From NCBI GenBank assembly GCA_036003045.1, contig DASYSS010000027.1, positions 44,667-108,666 of the forward strand: DNA of 64,000 nucleotides, given 5' to 3'. Below the pieces are notes generated by a model that did not search any database, was not told the origin of the DNA, and worked only from the letters and a program-made list of their open reading frames with translations. Of the stretch, positions 1-11,023 are shown one piece after another; position 1 is the stretch's first letter; the number at the start of each line of letters is the position of its first letter. The DNA is from Gemmatimonadaceae bacterium (lineage in GTDB: Bacteria; Gemmatimonadota; Gemmatimonadetes; Gemmatimonadales; Gemmatimonadaceae). The translations under genes were made by a program, and so were the position numbers.

Positions 1-1
1 G

Positions 2-556
2 AAGCGTTCGGCCAACGGCATTCGTCAACGACTCGGCCGCCCGCTCGAGCTCGATCTGCTCACTGTCGGGTCGGGCGACAACGCGCTCGAGCAACTCGTT
101 CAGGCCGATCTCGCGGTGCGCGGGATCCGCGTCAGCATCCGGCAGGTCGAGTTGGGCACTTTCCTCAACGACGCGCGCGCCGCGACGAAGACATTCGACG
201 TGCTGGTGGCCGGAATTCCCGGCGACGTGGCTCTCTCATTCGTGTCGGCGATGTTCGAGACGAGGCAGCGCGGCGGCGCCCTCGACTACACGGGCTTTCA
301 TTCTCGCGAGCTCGATTCGCTCTTCGTTGCGGCGCGAAACGCGACCGATGAGCCGGCGCGCGTCGCCTCGTGGCGCTCGGCGCAGCAAGTGCTCGACGAC
401 AGCATGCCGGTCGCCTGGCTGTACTACTCGCGCGGCGTCCAAGGAGTGTCGGCGCGGCTCCGCCACGTGACGATGGATCTCCGCGGCGAGATGGTGTCCG
501 TCTCCGACTGGAGCATCGAGTCTGCGGCGGCGCGCAAGGTCGCCGCGTCGCGATGA
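2..556 (+). CDS. ABC transporter substrate-binding protein (SBP_bac_5 type), C-terminal part
   Basis: Only the last 184 or so codons are in the window; the start lies upstream. The reading frame is open from base 2. The pattern fits the C-terminal lobe of family 5 solute-binding proteins (peptide, nickel and some oligosaccharide importers): a conserved GFHSRELDSLFVAAR stretch, then a helix around an RVASWRSAQQVL segment, then PVAWLYYSRGVQG. Such proteins are periplasmic or lipid-anchored and deliver substrate to an ABC permease. The stop overlaps the next start by 4 bp (ATGA), so it is probably co-translated with the heparinase-like gene. The substrate cannot be read from this fragment. Confidence 0.75.
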   Translation, partial: KRSANGIRQRLGRPLELDLLTVGSGDNALEQLVQADLAVRGIRVSIRQVELGTFLNDARAATKTFDVLVAGIPGDVALSFVSAMFETRQRGGALDYTGFHSRELDSLFVAARNATDEPARVASWRSAQQVLDDSMPVAWLYYSRGVQGVSARLRHVTMDLRGEMVSVSDWSIESAAARKVAASR

Positions 557-3300
557 GTGTTCTCGTCGATCAAGAGACGCTCGCGCGGCGGCGACACGCC
601 GCCGACACTCCGCTGCGGGACCTCGCCGATTCGCTGGCCTCGGACCTCGCGCCGCTCATCGGACTGGACTTCTACTTTCCGCCGCAGAAGGCGTTGCTCT
701 CGCGTGCCGGTGGACGATGCGAGGTAGACGGCGCGATGCTCGAGTTCGATCCGTTCTCGCCGCACGAGCATCGCTGCCCCCGCTGCGGCCGGGTGTACTC
801 GGGCGAATTGCACGACCGGTTTTGGACCTACTGGTACCAACTGTGGCTCGCCGAACGCGCGGTGCACGGCGCGGCACTGGCATCGGTCGGCCGCGGCGAC
901 CAGTTCGCAGCGTTGTCCCGCGACATTCTTGCCGGATACTGCGAGCGGTATCTGCGCTATCCCAACATCGACAATGTTCTCGGGCCCACGCGCCTGTTTT
1001 TCAGCACGTACCTCGAGTCGATCTGGCTGTTGCAGATCTGCGTCGCCGCCGACTTGATGGCCGAACGCGAGAGCGCGCTGGTCGACCGCGTGCGCTCGGA
1101 GATCGTCGAGCCGAGTCGTGCGTTGATCGCTGAGTTCGACGAAGGAGGATCGAACCGGCAAGTCTGGAACGACGTCGCGTTGCTCGCGGCCGCCCGCCTC
1201 CTCAAGGACGGCACGTCGGCCGAGCGCGCGGTGTTCGGCCGAAGCGGCGTAGCGCGCCAGATCGCGCACGGCGTGCTGAGCGACGGCACGTGGTACGAGG
1301 GCGAGAACTACCATTTGTTCGCGCACCGCGGCCTCTGGTACGCGGTGACGATGGCCGAGCGCGCGGGAATCGCGCTCGACTCCGAGCTCGTGCGGAGATT
1401 TCAGCGCGGGTTCGCCGCTCCGTTTCTCTCGGTGCTTCCGGACTTCACCCTTCCATCTCGGCGCGATTCACAGTACGCGATCTCGCTGCGTCAGTGGCGC
1501 ATCGCCGAGCATTGCGAGCTGGGACTCGCTCGAGAGGACGATCCGACGCTCCGCGGCGCGCTCGCGCGCATGTACCTCGACCCCGCGCCGCGAGGGACGC
1601 TGGGACGCGACCGTTCGTCCGCCGACGTCGAGCGAAACGTGATCGCGTCGTCGTTGACCCGCGCCGATCTCAGTTGGCGCGCGTTGTTGTTTGCGCTGCC
1701 CCACCTGCCTCCGCTCGAAGCCGCCGCGCCGGAGTCGGCGTTGCTGGAGGGGCAGGGACTCGGCGTCTTTCGCCGAGACGCCGGGCGCGCGTACGCGGCA
1801 CTCGACTACGGGCACTCGGGTGGGGGCCACGGCCATCCCGACCGCCTGAATCTTCTGCTCGCCCACGACGCCGTGCGCTGGCTGGACGACTTCGGCACCG
1901 GCTCGTACGTCGATCGCACGCTCCACTGGTACCGCAGCACGCTCGCGCACAACGCGCCGCTCGCCGACGGCCACTCGCAGCGGCCGACGAACGGCATGCT
2001 GCGGAACTACGAAGAGCGCGAGGATTGCGGTTGGATCTCGGCGGAAGCGGAAATCGCGCCTGGCGTTCGCGTGCGCCGCTCGGTCGCCGTGTTCGCGACG
2101 TATCTCGTCGACAGCGTCGAGTGGGAGGAAGAAGAGATCCCCGTGTCGCCCGCGTCGACATCGGAGCTCGGCGACGTCGAGCCGTGCCCGACGTTCGACC
2201 TTCCGATTCACGCCGCCCTGGAGCTGACTGGCGGCGTCGGCGCGGCCGAAGGCGCGCCGCTGACCGGCGGACACGGTCTCGAGGACGGTTTCGACTTTGC
2301 TCATGAAACGACGGTCCAGCAAGCACCGGTCGGCACGACCGTCGTCGGGCTGGCGATGCGCGACGGCGCGCGGGCGTCGTTGTGGGGGCGCTCGATGGTG
2401 CCGTGCGAATGGTGGCGTGCGACGGCGCCCGGCGCGCCGGGACGCGGCGACCATGTGTTCTGGATCGTGCGCGCGCGGGAGCGAGACGGCCGGCACGACT
2501 TCGTGTGGAGTTGGAGCGAGGACGTCGTTCGCGCGGAGTTCGGTGAATCGATCCGAGTGGTGATGGCCGACGGCAGCGTCCACGACCATCAGCCCATGGC
2601 CGACCGATGGGAGATCGCGTTCGTCGATGCCGGCGGTAAAACGCGGCGCGTCGGACTCACCGGCGTCGTGCGGAGGACGGAGGCGCAACAGTCGATCGCG
2701 ACGGCAGCCGACGCCGCGCCGCTCCGCCTCGTTCGCGGCGGCGAAACGAGGGTGACGCTGGGCGCGGAGCACTATCGACGCTCGGAGGAAACGTGGGAAG
2801 CGGCCAGGTGTCCCTCCGCCGACGTCGTGTTTCGCGCCCGTGGCGCCGTACTGACGATCGCCGTGACCGTTCACCGCAGCGACGTCACGTTCGCGCCGCG
2901 AAACGCCGAGAATCCGTTCGACAATGAGTCCTCCGACGTGAACGGCGACGGAATTCAACTGTACGCCAAATTCGACGGCCGGATCGCCGGATGGATGCTC
3001 GTACCCGAATTGGGCGGCGACTCCGTTCGTGTCCGCAGCCTCATCGGTACGGAGACGCAGCCTGAGCCGCCGCGGGCAACCTGGGAACGAGTCGGCGGCG
3101 GCTACCGCGTCACCATGGCGCTCGACGCGTCAGGTCTCACGGCGATCGACCTCATCGTGAACGAGATGCCCCGCGGCCGACTCCGTCGCCGCGGTCAACT
3201 CGTGCTCAGTGGAGCGTCGGGCGAGTTCGTCTATCTCCGTGGCGACCGTCAGGACGCCGACCGACTCCTTCCCATCGACTGGGCCGACGAAAATGTCTGA
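553..3300 (+). CDS. Heparinase II/III-like protein
   Basis: 915 aa from the ATG that overlaps the upstream stop. The frame is open further upstream, but starting earlier would bury this gene in the transporter gene. The N-terminal half looks like an alpha/alpha toroid lyase domain, with a CPRCGRVYSGE zinc-type motif near residue 75 and WYEGENYHLFAHRG (Tyr253/His254). The middle has the heparinase II/III beta-sandwich signature YGHSGGGHGHPDRLNLLL (His421 region) and LHWYRSTLAHNAPL. The last 130 or so residues resemble a carbohydrate-binding beta-sandwich. These families eliminate uronic-acid polysaccharides (heparin, alginate and relatives). No signal peptide is obvious, so location is uncertain. 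It starts an overlapping gene set with the aminotransferase and amidohydrolases. Confidence 0.8.
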   Translation: MSVLVDQETLARRRHAADTPLRDLADSLASDLAPLIGLDFYFPPQKALLSRAGGRCEVDGAMLEFDPFSPHEHRCPRCGRVYSGELHDRFWTYWYQLWLAERAVHGAALASVGRGDQFAALSRDILAGYCERYLRYPNIDNVLGPTRLFFSTYLESIWLLQICVAADLMAERESALVDRVRSEIVEPSRALIAEFDEGGSNRQVWNDVALLAAARLLKDGTSAERAVFGRSGVARQIAHGVLSDGTWYEGENYHLFAHRGLWYAVTMAERAGIALDSELVRRFQRGFAAPFLSVLPDFTLPSRRDSQYAISLRQWRIAEHCELGLAREDDPTLRGALARMYLDPAPRGTLGRDRSSADVERNVIASSLTRADLSWRALLFALPHLPPLEAAAPESALLEGQGLGVFRRDAGRAYAALDYGHSGGGHGHPDRLNLLLAHDAVRWLDDFGTGSYVDRTLHWYRSTLAHNAPLADGHSQRPTNGMLRNYEEREDCGWISAEAEIAPGVRVRRSVAVFATYLVDSVEWEEEEIPVSPASTSELGDVEPCPTFDLPIHAALELTGGVGAAEGAPLTGGHGLEDGFDFAHETTVQQAPVGTTVVGLAMRDGARASLWGRSMVPCEWWRATAPGAPGRGDHVFWIVRARERDGRHDFVWSWSEDVVRAEFGESIRVVMADGSVHDHQPMADRWEIAFVDAGGKTRRVGLTGVVRRTEAQQSIATAADAAPLRLVRGGETRVTLGAEHYRRSEETWEAARCPSADVVFRARGAVLTIAVTVHRSDVTFAPRNAENPFDNESSDVNGDGIQLYAKFDGRIAGWMLVPELGGDSVRVRSLIGTETQPEPPRATWERVGGGYRVTMALDASGLTAIDLIVNEMPRGRLRRRGQLVLSGASGEFVYLRGDRQDADRLLPIDWADENV

Positions 3301-4042
3301 ATCGCTGCTCGACTCGGTTGTCGTCGTGCTCTACGAGCCCCTCGATCCGGTGAATATCGGGGCGACGGTGCGCGCGATGAAGAACATGGGCGTGCACCGT
3401 CTGCGCCTGATTCGACCCGTCGTTTACGACGTCCAGCGAATCGAAGGGATCGCGCACGGCACGATGGACGTGATTCAGCAGATCGAGCGCTTCGACACGT
3501 TCGACGAAGCGGTTTCGGACTGCGTTCGCACCGCGGCTTTCACGGCGCGCCGCCGCTCGGCGAAGATTCGGCTGGTCGAGCCGCGCGAGGCGGCGCGCGA
3601 GCTGCTCGACGCGGCGCCCGACGGCCTGGTCGCCATCATCTTCGGTCGTGAGGACAACGGTCTGCCGAACGACGTGCTCGACCGGGTGCACGTGACGGTG
3701 ACCATCCCGACGACGAATCACGCGTCGCTCAACCTCGCGCAGGCCGCGCTGATCGCGTTGTACGAGCTTCACCGGCTGGCCGCCGATGCGACGCGAACCA
3801 TCGCGCCGCCGCGAAAAGACGCGCCGCCGCCGACCAACGGTGAATTCGAGCAGTATTTCTCCGACGCGGCGAAGTCGCTCGAGATGATCGAGTTCTTCAA
3901 GACGCGCTATCCCGAGCACATCATGCGCACGCTGAGGTCGCTCACCTTTCGCGCCGCGCCCGACGCCCGCGAGCTGTCGTTGCTCCGCGCGATGTCGATC
4001 GAGGTGATGAACTTCATCGAGCGCAAACGCCGGCGGGGTTGA
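3293..4042 (+). CDS. SpoU/TrmH-family RNA 2'-O-methyltransferase (TrmJ-like)
   Basis: 249 aa from ATG 3293, which overlaps the preceding gene by 8 bp. The SPOUT-fold motifs are in order: PLDPVNIGATVRAMKNMG near the N terminus, then IFGREDNGLPNDVLD, then VTIPTTNHASLNLAQAALI. The last two form the knotted SAM-binding site. The fit is best to the TrmJ group, which methylates the ribose of nucleotide 32 in tRNA; the exact target is inferred. The C-terminal helical extension (about residues 175-249) also matches TrmJ. It seems out of place in a catabolic gene string, so it may simply share a promoter. Confidence 0.85.
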   Translation: MSESLLDSVVVVLYEPLDPVNIGATVRAMKNMGVHRLRLIRPVVYDVQRIEGIAHGTMDVIQQIERFDTFDEAVSDCVRTAAFTARRRSAKIRLVEPREAARELLDAAPDGLVAIIFGREDNGLPNDVLDRVHVTVTIPTTNHASLNLAQAALIALYELHRLAADATRTIAPPRKDAPPPTNGEFEQYFSDAAKSLEMIEFFKTRYPEHIMRTLRSLTFRAAPDARELSLLRAMSIEVMNFIERKRRRG

Positions 4043-4074
4043 CGTCGGCGAACCGACGGACCTCAATTTCGAGC

Positions 4075-5433
4075 ATGCCATTTCGCCGCTTCTTCGAGCG
4101 GGGTGCGAAGGACGCACCCGCTGCGCCGGCTCCTGCAGCCGATGAATCTGCTGAGGACACGGCCACCGTCGCCGACGACGAAGCGGAGGCTTCCGCCGAA
4201 GCGGAGGTGATTCCCGCGGAACACGATGAAGCCGATTACCGCGACCGCGCCGCCGCCGTGCTGCCGACCGGCGCCTCGACGGGCAGCAAACGCACCGCCG
4301 CCCTGTACGGCTCCGAGGATTCTCCCGGGCCGTCGCACTACATTCGCGCTGTCGGGTGCCGCGTCACGGACGTGGACGGCAACGAGTACGTCGACTGCAC
4401 GATGGCGCTCGGCGCCGTCTCGCTGGGATACGCTGAGCCGAACGTCACGCGCGCCGTCGTCGACGCGATCGCCGGCGGCAACGTCAGCGCACTCTCGAGC
4501 GTGCACGAAGTGGATGTCGCCGAGCGATTATGCGGGGTCATCCCGTGCGCGGACAAAGCGCAGTTTCTCAAGTCCGGCGCGGAAGCGATCGCCGCCGCGG
4601 TGCGCATCGCGCGAACGTACACGTCGCGCGACGTCGTGGTCGGATGCGGCTACTTCGGGTGGCTGGACTGGTCGGCCGACGAGACCACGGGCGTTCCGCA
4701 GGGTGTGCGGAAGGATTTTCGGCGGATTCCATTCGACGACGTCGCTGCGTTGGAGGCGGCCGTGGCCGCGGCGGGGAGCCAGCTCGCGGCGATCGTGATC
4801 GAGCCCGTCATCGAGCGCATGCCGTCGTCCGAGTGGATCAACCGCGCGCGTGAGCTCGCGACGCAATCGGGCGCCGCGCTCATCTTCGACGAGATCAAAA
4901 CCGGATTCCGCCTCAAGACCGGCGGCTACCAGGCGTTCGCCGACGTCGTGCCGGATCTCGCCGCGTTCGGAAAGGCGATGGCCAACGGATTCCCGCTCGC
5001 CGCGGTCGTCGGCCACCGGGACCTCATGGACGCCGCGCGCAAGACGTGGATCTCGTCTACGCTGGCGAGCGAATCGTCGGCGCTGGCCGCGGCGGGGGCG
5101 GTGCTCACGTGGCACGACAGCGTCGACGTGTGCGCCTCGCTCTGGTCGATCGGCGCGGACATGAAGCACGCGATCACCGCGGCGATCGAGGCGAGCGGGG
5201 TGCAAGGGATTACCATCGACGGCCCCGACCCCATGTGGATGCTCCGCTTCGACCGACCGGAACGCGAACAGCGTTTTCTCGAGCTCGGCGTGGCGAACGG
5301 CGTGATCCTCAAACGCGGCGCGTACAACTATGCCGCGCTCGCTCACGACGACGACGCGCTGAGGGACCTCGAGCGCGGCGCGAGCGACACGCTGGTCGCG
5401 TTGCGTGACGAGGAGGCGGAGGGCACCGATTGA
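4075..5433 (+). CDS. Class III PLP aminotransferase, glutamate-1-semialdehyde aminomutase-like
   Basis: 452 aa from ATG 4075. A TTG at 4039 would add 12 residues and overlap the methylase stop, so the start is not certain. The first 45 or so residues are an Ala/Glu/Asp-rich tail of low complexity. The catalytic domain follows with YIRAVGCRVTDVDGNEYVD, SGAEAIAAAVRIAR, LIFDEIKTGFR (PLP-pyridine Asp) and FGKAMANGFPLAAVVG, where Lys300 is the Schiff-base lysine. The fold is that of HemL, but NSGTEA is reduced to KSGAEA. With a lyase and two amidohydrolases as neighbours, it is more likely a catabolic or amino-sugar transaminase than heme synthesis. The substrate is unknown. Confidence 0.75.
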   Translation: MPFRRFFERGAKDAPAAPAPAADESAEDTATVADDEAEASAEAEVIPAEHDEADYRDRAAAVLPTGASTGSKRTAALYGSEDSPGPSHYIRAVGCRVTDVDGNEYVDCTMALGAVSLGYAEPNVTRAVVDAIAGGNVSALSSVHEVDVAERLCGVIPCADKAQFLKSGAEAIAAAVRIARTYTSRDVVVGCGYFGWLDWSADETTGVPQGVRKDFRRIPFDDVAALEAAVAAAGSQLAAIVIEPVIERMPSSEWINRARELATQSGAALIFDEIKTGFRLKTGGYQAFADVVPDLAAFGKAMANGFPLAAVVGHRDLMDAARKTWISSTLASESSALAAAGAVLTWHDSVDVCASLWSIGADMKHAITAAIEASGVQGITIDGPDPMWMLRFDRPEREQRFLELGVANGVILKRGAYNYAALAHDDDALRDLERGASDTLVALRDEEAEGTD

Positions 5434-6332
5434 GCGCGCGCACGGCGGGTGTTCCTCTCGGCGGCGGTGGCCCCCTCGTCGACGTCCACGCGCACTTTCA
5501 TCACGCACGTACCGGTCGTTCCGACTGGGCGGAAGTGAACGAGGCGCGGTTCCGCGCCGGCGACCGCATCGGCATCACCTACCACGTTGCGTCGATCCTC
5601 GGCACGTGGGGGTTTTCGTCGCCGACCTACTTCCCGTCGCCCGACGACATCGCGCTCGGCAACGACGCGATGCTGGATCTGTGCGCGCGCGAGCCGGATC
5701 GGGCGCGCATGTTCACGACGGTGAATCCGAACTACACGGAGCACGCGTGCGCCGAGATCGAGCGGTGCAGGGCGCGCGGAGCGATCGGCATCAAGCTGCT
5801 CGCCAGCCGGCGCGCCGACGACGCGCTTCTCGATCCGATCGCCGCGCTCGCGGCCGAGCATCGCCTGCCGATGCTCCATCACATCTGGCAGCACCGCACG
5901 CGGGAGTGGCCGTCGCAAGAGATCTCTGATGGCGCCGACTTGGCGCGCCTCGCCGACCGACATCCGCGAGCGAGCTTCATCCTCGCGCACATCGGCGGCG
6001 GGGGCGACTACGCCCACACCTTTGCCGCCGTCCGCGACGTCCCGAACATCTTTCCCGACCTATCCGGCAGCGGCGTCGATCGCGGCATGCTCGACGCCGC
6101 CGTCGACGCGCTCGGCGCCGAGCGCTTGTTGTGGGGATCGGATCTCACGATGTGCACCGGTCTGGCGAAGCTTCGCGCGCTCGACGTGATGGGTCTGAGC
6201 CGCGACGAGATCGAAGCGATTCGCTGGAAGAACGCGGCGCGGCTGTTTCGCCCCGGAAGCTTTCCGAGGTGTGAGCGGTCGTCCGCCGGCATCGATGCGG
6301 CGCGCGATTCCCTCGCCGGAGTGCGCGCGTGA
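5430..6332 (+). CDS. Amidohydrolase-family metal-dependent hydrolase (TIM barrel)
   Basis: 300 aa from a TTG start overlapping the aminotransferase stop (TTGA). It carries amidohydrolase-2 type metal motifs: DVHAHFHH at the N terminus (HxH), PMLHHIWQHR in the middle (His), FILAHIGGGGDY (His) and LLWGSDLTMC near the end (Asp). The family includes decarboxylases of the ACMSD/resorcylate type and hydrolases. Metal ligands seem complete, so it is probably active. The reaction is not assignable from sequence. It overlaps the next gene (GTGA), pointing to coordinated synthesis of the two barrels. Confidence 0.75.
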   Translation: MSARTAGVPLGGGGPLVDVHAHFHHARTGRSDWAEVNEARFRAGDRIGITYHVASILGTWGFSSPTYFPSPDDIALGNDAMLDLCAREPDRARMFTTVNPNYTEHACAEIERCRARGAIGIKLLASRRADDALLDPIAALAAEHRLPMLHHIWQHRTREWPSQEISDGADLARLADRHPRASFILAHIGGGGDYAHTFAAVRDVPNIFPDLSGSGVDRGMLDAAVDALGAERLLWGSDLTMCTGLAKLRALDVMGLSRDEIEAIRWKNAARLFRPGSFPRCERSSAGIDAARDSLAGVRA

Positions 6333-7105
6333 TCGACGTCAACACGCTGATTGGTTCATATCCGTTCCGCGAAGTTCCCCATCCCGACCCTGACGCGCTC
6401 GTGCGCGTTCTCGACCGAGAGGGAATCGACGGCGCGTGGGTCGGCCATCTGCCGTCGGCGTTTCATCGGGATCCGACGGCGGGCAACGCGTCGCTCTACA
6501 AGGCTCTCGCGCCGTACGCCGGCCGTCTTCGGCCTGTCCCCGCGATCCGGCCCGATTGGCCCCACTGGCTCGGGGCGCTTGCGGCGGCGAGAGAGCAGGG
6601 GGCTCCCGCAGTGCGCGCATATCCGCCGCAGTGGGGCCTCGCACCCGGCGGCGGCGCGTCGACGAGCCTGCGCGAGTTCGCCGTGGCGACGGGAGAGATC
6701 GGACTCGCGCTGCTGTTGACGGTTCGATTCGAGGATCTCCGGCAGCGCCATCCTATGGATTCCGTCGGAGACGTGACGGGCGCGACGGTCAGGGCGCTGG
6801 CGCGTGCGGGCGAATCGGTGCGCCTTGTCGTAACGGCGGCGTCGCGAGAGTTGATCGAGGAGGTGCACTGGGGGTTGACGCCGGCCGAACAGCGGCGGGT
6901 CTTCTGGGACATCTCGTGGGTGTGGGGGCCGCCCGAGGATCATCTCTCGAAGCTCTTCCGCACGGTCGGCTCGAAGCGATTCGTGTTCGGCTCGCAGTGG
7001 CCGCTGCGCTTGATGCAAACGCCGACGGCAAACCTCGACCTGCTCGGTGACGACGTCGCCGATTCGTCGCTCGCCGACGCGCGCGACATCTGCTCGGCCG
7101 CGTAA
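6329..7105 (+). CDS. Amidohydrolase-like TIM-barrel protein
   Basis: 258 aa from a GTG start overlapping the previous stop. It resembles the preceding barrel (MIDVNTLIGSYPFREVPHPD at the N terminus, VFGSQWPLRLMQTP at the C terminus) but lacks an obvious HxH metal pair: the usual HxH position reads NTL. The central LVVTAASRELIEEVHWGL also lacks the usual His. It may be a metal-poor paralogue that partners the upstream enzyme. I see no other domain. It is the last gene of the leading operon; a gap of over 100 bp follows. Confidence 0.6.
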   Translation: MIDVNTLIGSYPFREVPHPDPDALVRVLDREGIDGAWVGHLPSAFHRDPTAGNASLYKALAPYAGRLRPVPAIRPDWPHWLGALAAAREQGAPAVRAYPPQWGLAPGGGASTSLREFAVATGEIGLALLLTVRFEDLRQRHPMDSVGDVTGATVRALARAGESVRLVVTAASRELIEEVHWGLTPAEQRRVFWDISWVWGPPEDHLSKLFRTVGSKRFVFGSQWPLRLMQTPTANLDLLGDDVADSSLADARDICSAA

Positions 7106-7160
7106 ACGTGGCTTGCGTGCAATCTCCCGCCCTTTCTAGATTTCCCGGCCAGTCGGACGC

Positions 7161-7180
7161 CTTGTGAATTAGTTCACAAG
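7161..7180. promoter_or_regulatory. CRP/FNR-type palindromic operator upstream of the act operon
   Basis: Perfect 8-bp arms (CTTGTGAA and TTCACAAG) separated by 4 bp. The core reads TGTGA-N6-TCACA (7163-7178), identical to the textbook CRP half-site consensus and close to FNR-family sites. It lies 41 bp upstream of the actA start, in an otherwise gene-free 116-bp gap. That placement suits an activator or repressor site for the respiratory operon. No regulator gene of this family is in the window. Confidence 0.6.
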
Positions 7181-7221
7181 ACCGTAGCAGCCCGCCGCGT
7201 TTCAAAATTCACCCCATCGCG

Positions 7222-7911
7222 ATGACCAAGCGAAGGAAATGGACCGCCATACCAGGGCTGTTCGCTCTGGCCGTAGGCGCCGTGATGCTCTCCGCGTACG
7301 CCGGAGCCTCGTCCTCGCAACGCCGCACCGTCATCCAGCCGATCGCCTTTCCGCACACGGTGCACGTGCAGAAGCTCGGCATCAACTGTCTCTACTGTCA
7401 CAACGCGGCGAACAAGTCGATGGACCCCGGGCTCCCGGCCGTGTCGACGTGCATGGGATGCCACAACGCGATCGGTCCCGATCGTCCCGCGAACGATCTC
7501 CACGGCAACAAGCCGTATAAGAGCGCGGAGATTCAAAAGCTCTACAACTACGCGAATCAGACCGCCCCGTTCCTCGGCATGGGCGCGAAGGCGATTCCCA
7601 TTCCGTGGAATCGCGTCCACAAACTTCCCGAGTACGTGCACTTCCCGCACACGCGCCACATCAACGCCGGCGTGACGTGCCAGACGTGCCACGGGCAGAT
7701 CCAGAACATGGAGCGCGTCTACCAGTTCTCGAGCCTCAACATGGGCTGGTGCGTCAGCTGCCACGTGAATGGCTACAGCCCGCAGGAAGGACTGGAGGCG
7801 GCCGGCTACGCACCGCAGCCCGGTATCGGCGCCAATGCCGCCGCGGCGACTACGGGTACGACGGTCGAGCGCAAGAAGGCGCGCTACGACTGCGCCAACT
7901 GCCACTACTGA
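7222..7911 (+). CDS. actA: Alternative complex III, pentaheme cytochrome c subunit ActA
   Basis: 229 aa with an N-terminal hydrophobic segment (about residues 9-28) that acts as a membrane anchor or signal. Five CXXCH heme motifs are visible: CLYCH, CMGCH, CQTCH, CVSCH and CANCH, the last two residues from the C terminus. That number matches ActA. Alternative complex III oxidises quinol and passes electrons to periplasmic cytochrome c or a terminal oxidase. ActA sits on the periplasmic side and carries electrons outwards. Five more act genes follow in the canonical order on the same strand. Confidence 0.93.
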   Translation: MTKRRKWTAIPGLFALAVGAVMLSAYAGASSSQRRTVIQPIAFPHTVHVQKLGINCLYCHNAANKSMDPGLPAVSTCMGCHNAIGPDRPANDLHGNKPYKSAEIQKLYNYANQTAPFLGMGAKAIPIPWNRVHKLPEYVHFPHTRHINAGVTCQTCHGQIQNMERVYQFSSLNMGWCVSCHVNGYSPQEGLEAAGYAPQPGIGANAAAATTGTTVERKKARYDCANCHY

Positions 7912-7912
7912 G

Positions 7913-11011
<3,099 letters not shown>

Positions 11012-11023
11012 GGAGCGCGCGGC

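Noticed and set aside
4039..4074. TTG 4039 as start of the aminotransferase
   Set aside because: Possible through overlap with the methylase stop, but ATG 4075 gives a more usual start; left as alternative.
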